From the NCBI GenBank assembly GCA_965230485.1, contig CBDDLA010000001.1, positions 2,170,001-2,234,000 on the forward strand: 64,000 nt of DNA, written 5' to 3'. Made by a program: the position numbers and the translations under genes. The DNA is from Putridiphycobacter sp965230485 (lineage in GTDB: Bacteria > Bacteroidota > Bacteroidia > Flavobacteriales_D > Crocinitomicaceae). This document shows positions 63,028-64,000 of the stretch, piece after piece. The notes beneath the pieces are model-generated. The model was not told where the DNA came from. It saw nothing but the letters and a program-made list of their open reading frames with translations, and did not search any database. How positions within the stretch are numbered: position 1 is the stretch's first letter; each line of letters starts with the position of its first letter.

Positions 63028-63798
63028 ATGTTAATAATACTAAAACGGTATAGGATTGAATTGAAGATAATAGTAAAAATCGTTATTCTATACCTGTTAC
63101 TGATCGGCTGCAAAAAAAATAAGGAAACAGAATGTGAAGAAATTACAATAAGTCATTCTATCAATAAAATTATGCCACTAGGGGCCTCAAGAGTAGAAGG
63201 GAGTAACCCTGATTTTGAAAGCTTTAGATATGAACTTTGGAAAAAACTCAAACAAAACAATTGGACCTTTGATTTTATTGGAACACAATGTGATAATGCT
63301 ACTTATGAGGCAGTTAATGGAGGCGCATTTGACATTAATCATGAGGGAAGAGGTGGCTGGACTTCCGGACAATTATTAGATGGAATCAGCGAGTGGTTAG
63401 GGCAAACCGGTCCTCCTGATCTGGTTTTATTCAGCTCTCCAGGTGGTAATGACCTCCTACAGGGTTTAGCTTATGATGATGCCATTTCAAATGTTAATGC
63501 TATCATAGATTGCATTCAAACTGCAAATTCTGAAGTAACTATTCTCATTGAACAACCAGCTCCTGGAAAATCAGAGTTTATGACTCCTTCTTTAACTGCA
63601 AGTTTTAATCAAATGCAACAAGATATACCAGTGATAGCTTCCAGCCAAACAAATGCTCTTTCTAAAGTGATTGCTGTAGACATGTATACCGGATTTAACG
63701 ATTCTTATCTCGCAGATGATGTCCATTATAATAATTTAGGAGCAGCGTTTATTGCTAATCGGTATTATGATGTGTTGATTGATTTGCTAAAACAATAA
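63028..63798 (+). CDS. SGNH/GDSL-like hydrolase lipoprotein
   Basis: A 256-residue lipoprotein (signal ending LLLIGC). Block I reads IMPLGASRVEG, with Ala in the place of the Asp of GDS but Ser kept. GRGGWTSGQLLDG (block II Gly), SPGGNDLL (block III Gly-x-Asn) and LADDVHYNNLG (block V Asp-x-x-His) complete the SGNH set. It could hydrolyse an ester or act on a polysaccharide acyl group; the substrate is unknown. A TATATTTG at 62924-62931 may be its -7 box, leaving a leader of about 90 bases. It stands alone, divergent from the histidine kinase. Confidence 0.85.
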   Translation: MLIILKRYRIELKIIVKIVILYLLLIGCKKNKETECEEITISHSINKIMPLGASRVEGSNPDFESFRYELWKKLKQNNWTFDFIGTQCDNATYEAVNGGAFDINHEGRGGWTSGQLLDGISEWLGQTGPPDLVLFSSPGGNDLLQGLAYDDAISNVNAIIDCIQTANSEVTILIEQPAPGKSEFMTPSLTASFNQMQQDIPVIASSQTNALSKVIAVDMYTGFNDSYLADDVHYNNLGAAFIANRYYDVLIDLLKQ

Positions 63799-63848
63799 GC
63801 ACCAAAATACATGTTTCCAATTTTCTTAACAAAGGTTAAGTTAACCCG

Positions 63849-63880
63849 TTTGTTTTATTGAATGATTCACCTTAACTTTG
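63849..63880 (+). promoter_or_regulatory. Strong Bacteroidota promoter of the right-edge transcript
   Basis: TTTG (63849-63852), a 20-base spacer, TAACTTTG (63873-63880). Both boxes match the phylum consensus exactly. It drives a transcript starting near 63886 that contains the short ORF at 63913 and continues off the window. Confidence 0.75.
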
Positions 63881-63912
63881 TATTGGATATGTTCCAAAAT
63901 TTTGATTTATAT

Positions 63913-63963
63913 ATGACGTGTTGTTGTTCTAGTATTCTACTAGACAGAGAACGGCGTATGTAA
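63913..63963 (+). CDS. Putative cysteine leader peptide (16 aa)
   Basis: An ATG at 63913 opens the 16-codon peptide MTCCCSSILLDRERRM, with three consecutive TGT codons at positions 3-5. It starts about 27 bases after the predicted transcription start. An inverted repeat (TCTAGTA-TTC-TACTAGA, 63928-63944) overlaps the codons after the cysteines. The last bases of the window, AAAAAAGGCCTTCT, resemble the 5' arm of a terminator of the kind seen at 17613. This is the layout of a translation-controlled attenuator responding to cysteine, so the gene beyond the edge may belong to sulfur metabolism. The interpretation is inference. Confidence 0.5.
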   Translation: MTCCCSSILLDRERRM

Positions 63964-64000
63964 ATTTTTACTATATATTAACTTGTAAAAAAGGCCTTCT

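Overview
The window is a stretch of chromosome from an AT-rich (about one third G+C by eye) member of the Bacteroidota. The evidence is a type IX secretion (T9SS) gene set, PorW/SprE, two TonB-receptor/DUF4249 pairs, a FecI/FecR/STN-receptor cascade, the SpoIIM-DUF4129-DUF4350-MoxR-DUF58 cluster, several good TTTG-N19-22-TAnnTTTG promoters typical of this phylum, and a few TTG starts. No rRNA, tRNA, CRISPR, phage or IS element was seen, and no stretch over 300 bases lacks a gene.

Layout. 1-15.8 kb (minus strand) is a surface/secretion region. It holds the N-terminal 967 codons of a secreted fibronectin-type-III protein, then a three-gene operon: a 3174-residue calcium-repeat adhesin-like protein with a type B T9SS sorting domain, its PorP/SprF-like partner, and a TPR/propeller/OmpA protein. 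15.9-23.7 kb (minus) is mostly housekeeping: recJ, a Mn-type superoxide dismutase, then an operon of aminopeptidase P, an alpha/beta hydrolase, the T9SS lipoprotein PorW/SprE and a biotin carrier protein. 23.8-29.9 kb holds prs-rplY-pth, a small lipoprotein/outer-membrane pair, rnr and ferritin. 30.0-37.1 kb is a four-gene signalling operon: YfiR-like protein, TPR protein, HAMP-SpoIIE phosphatase, and a propeller/adenylate cyclase/HD fusion. 37.3-44.7 kb is the MoxR-type cluster with a DUF2891 gene. 44.7-51.7 kb is an ECF sigma/FecR/TonB-receptor/DUF4249 cascade followed by two LVIVD lipoproteins and a barrel protein. 52-57.4 kb has a solitary CDF transporter, a second TonB-receptor/DUF4249 pair, and a divergent ECF sigma factor with a membrane protein. 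57.6-63.8 kb has two unrecognised secreted proteins, a LytS/LytTR-type two-component system and an SGNH-like lipoprotein. The right edge holds a strong promoter in front of a 16-codon ORF with three consecutive cysteine codons.

The most notable observations are: (1) the same promoter-like element, TAGGGGTA-N14-CG(A/T)C, directly in front of fecR, the LVIVD operon and the second TonB-receptor operon, suggesting one ECF regulon spanning the cluster; (2) a near-perfect 1488-bp in-frame tandem duplication inside the giant surface-protein gene; (3) the YfiR/SpoIIE/adenylate-cyclase-HD signalling operon; (4) the probable cysteine-sensing leader peptide at the right end.
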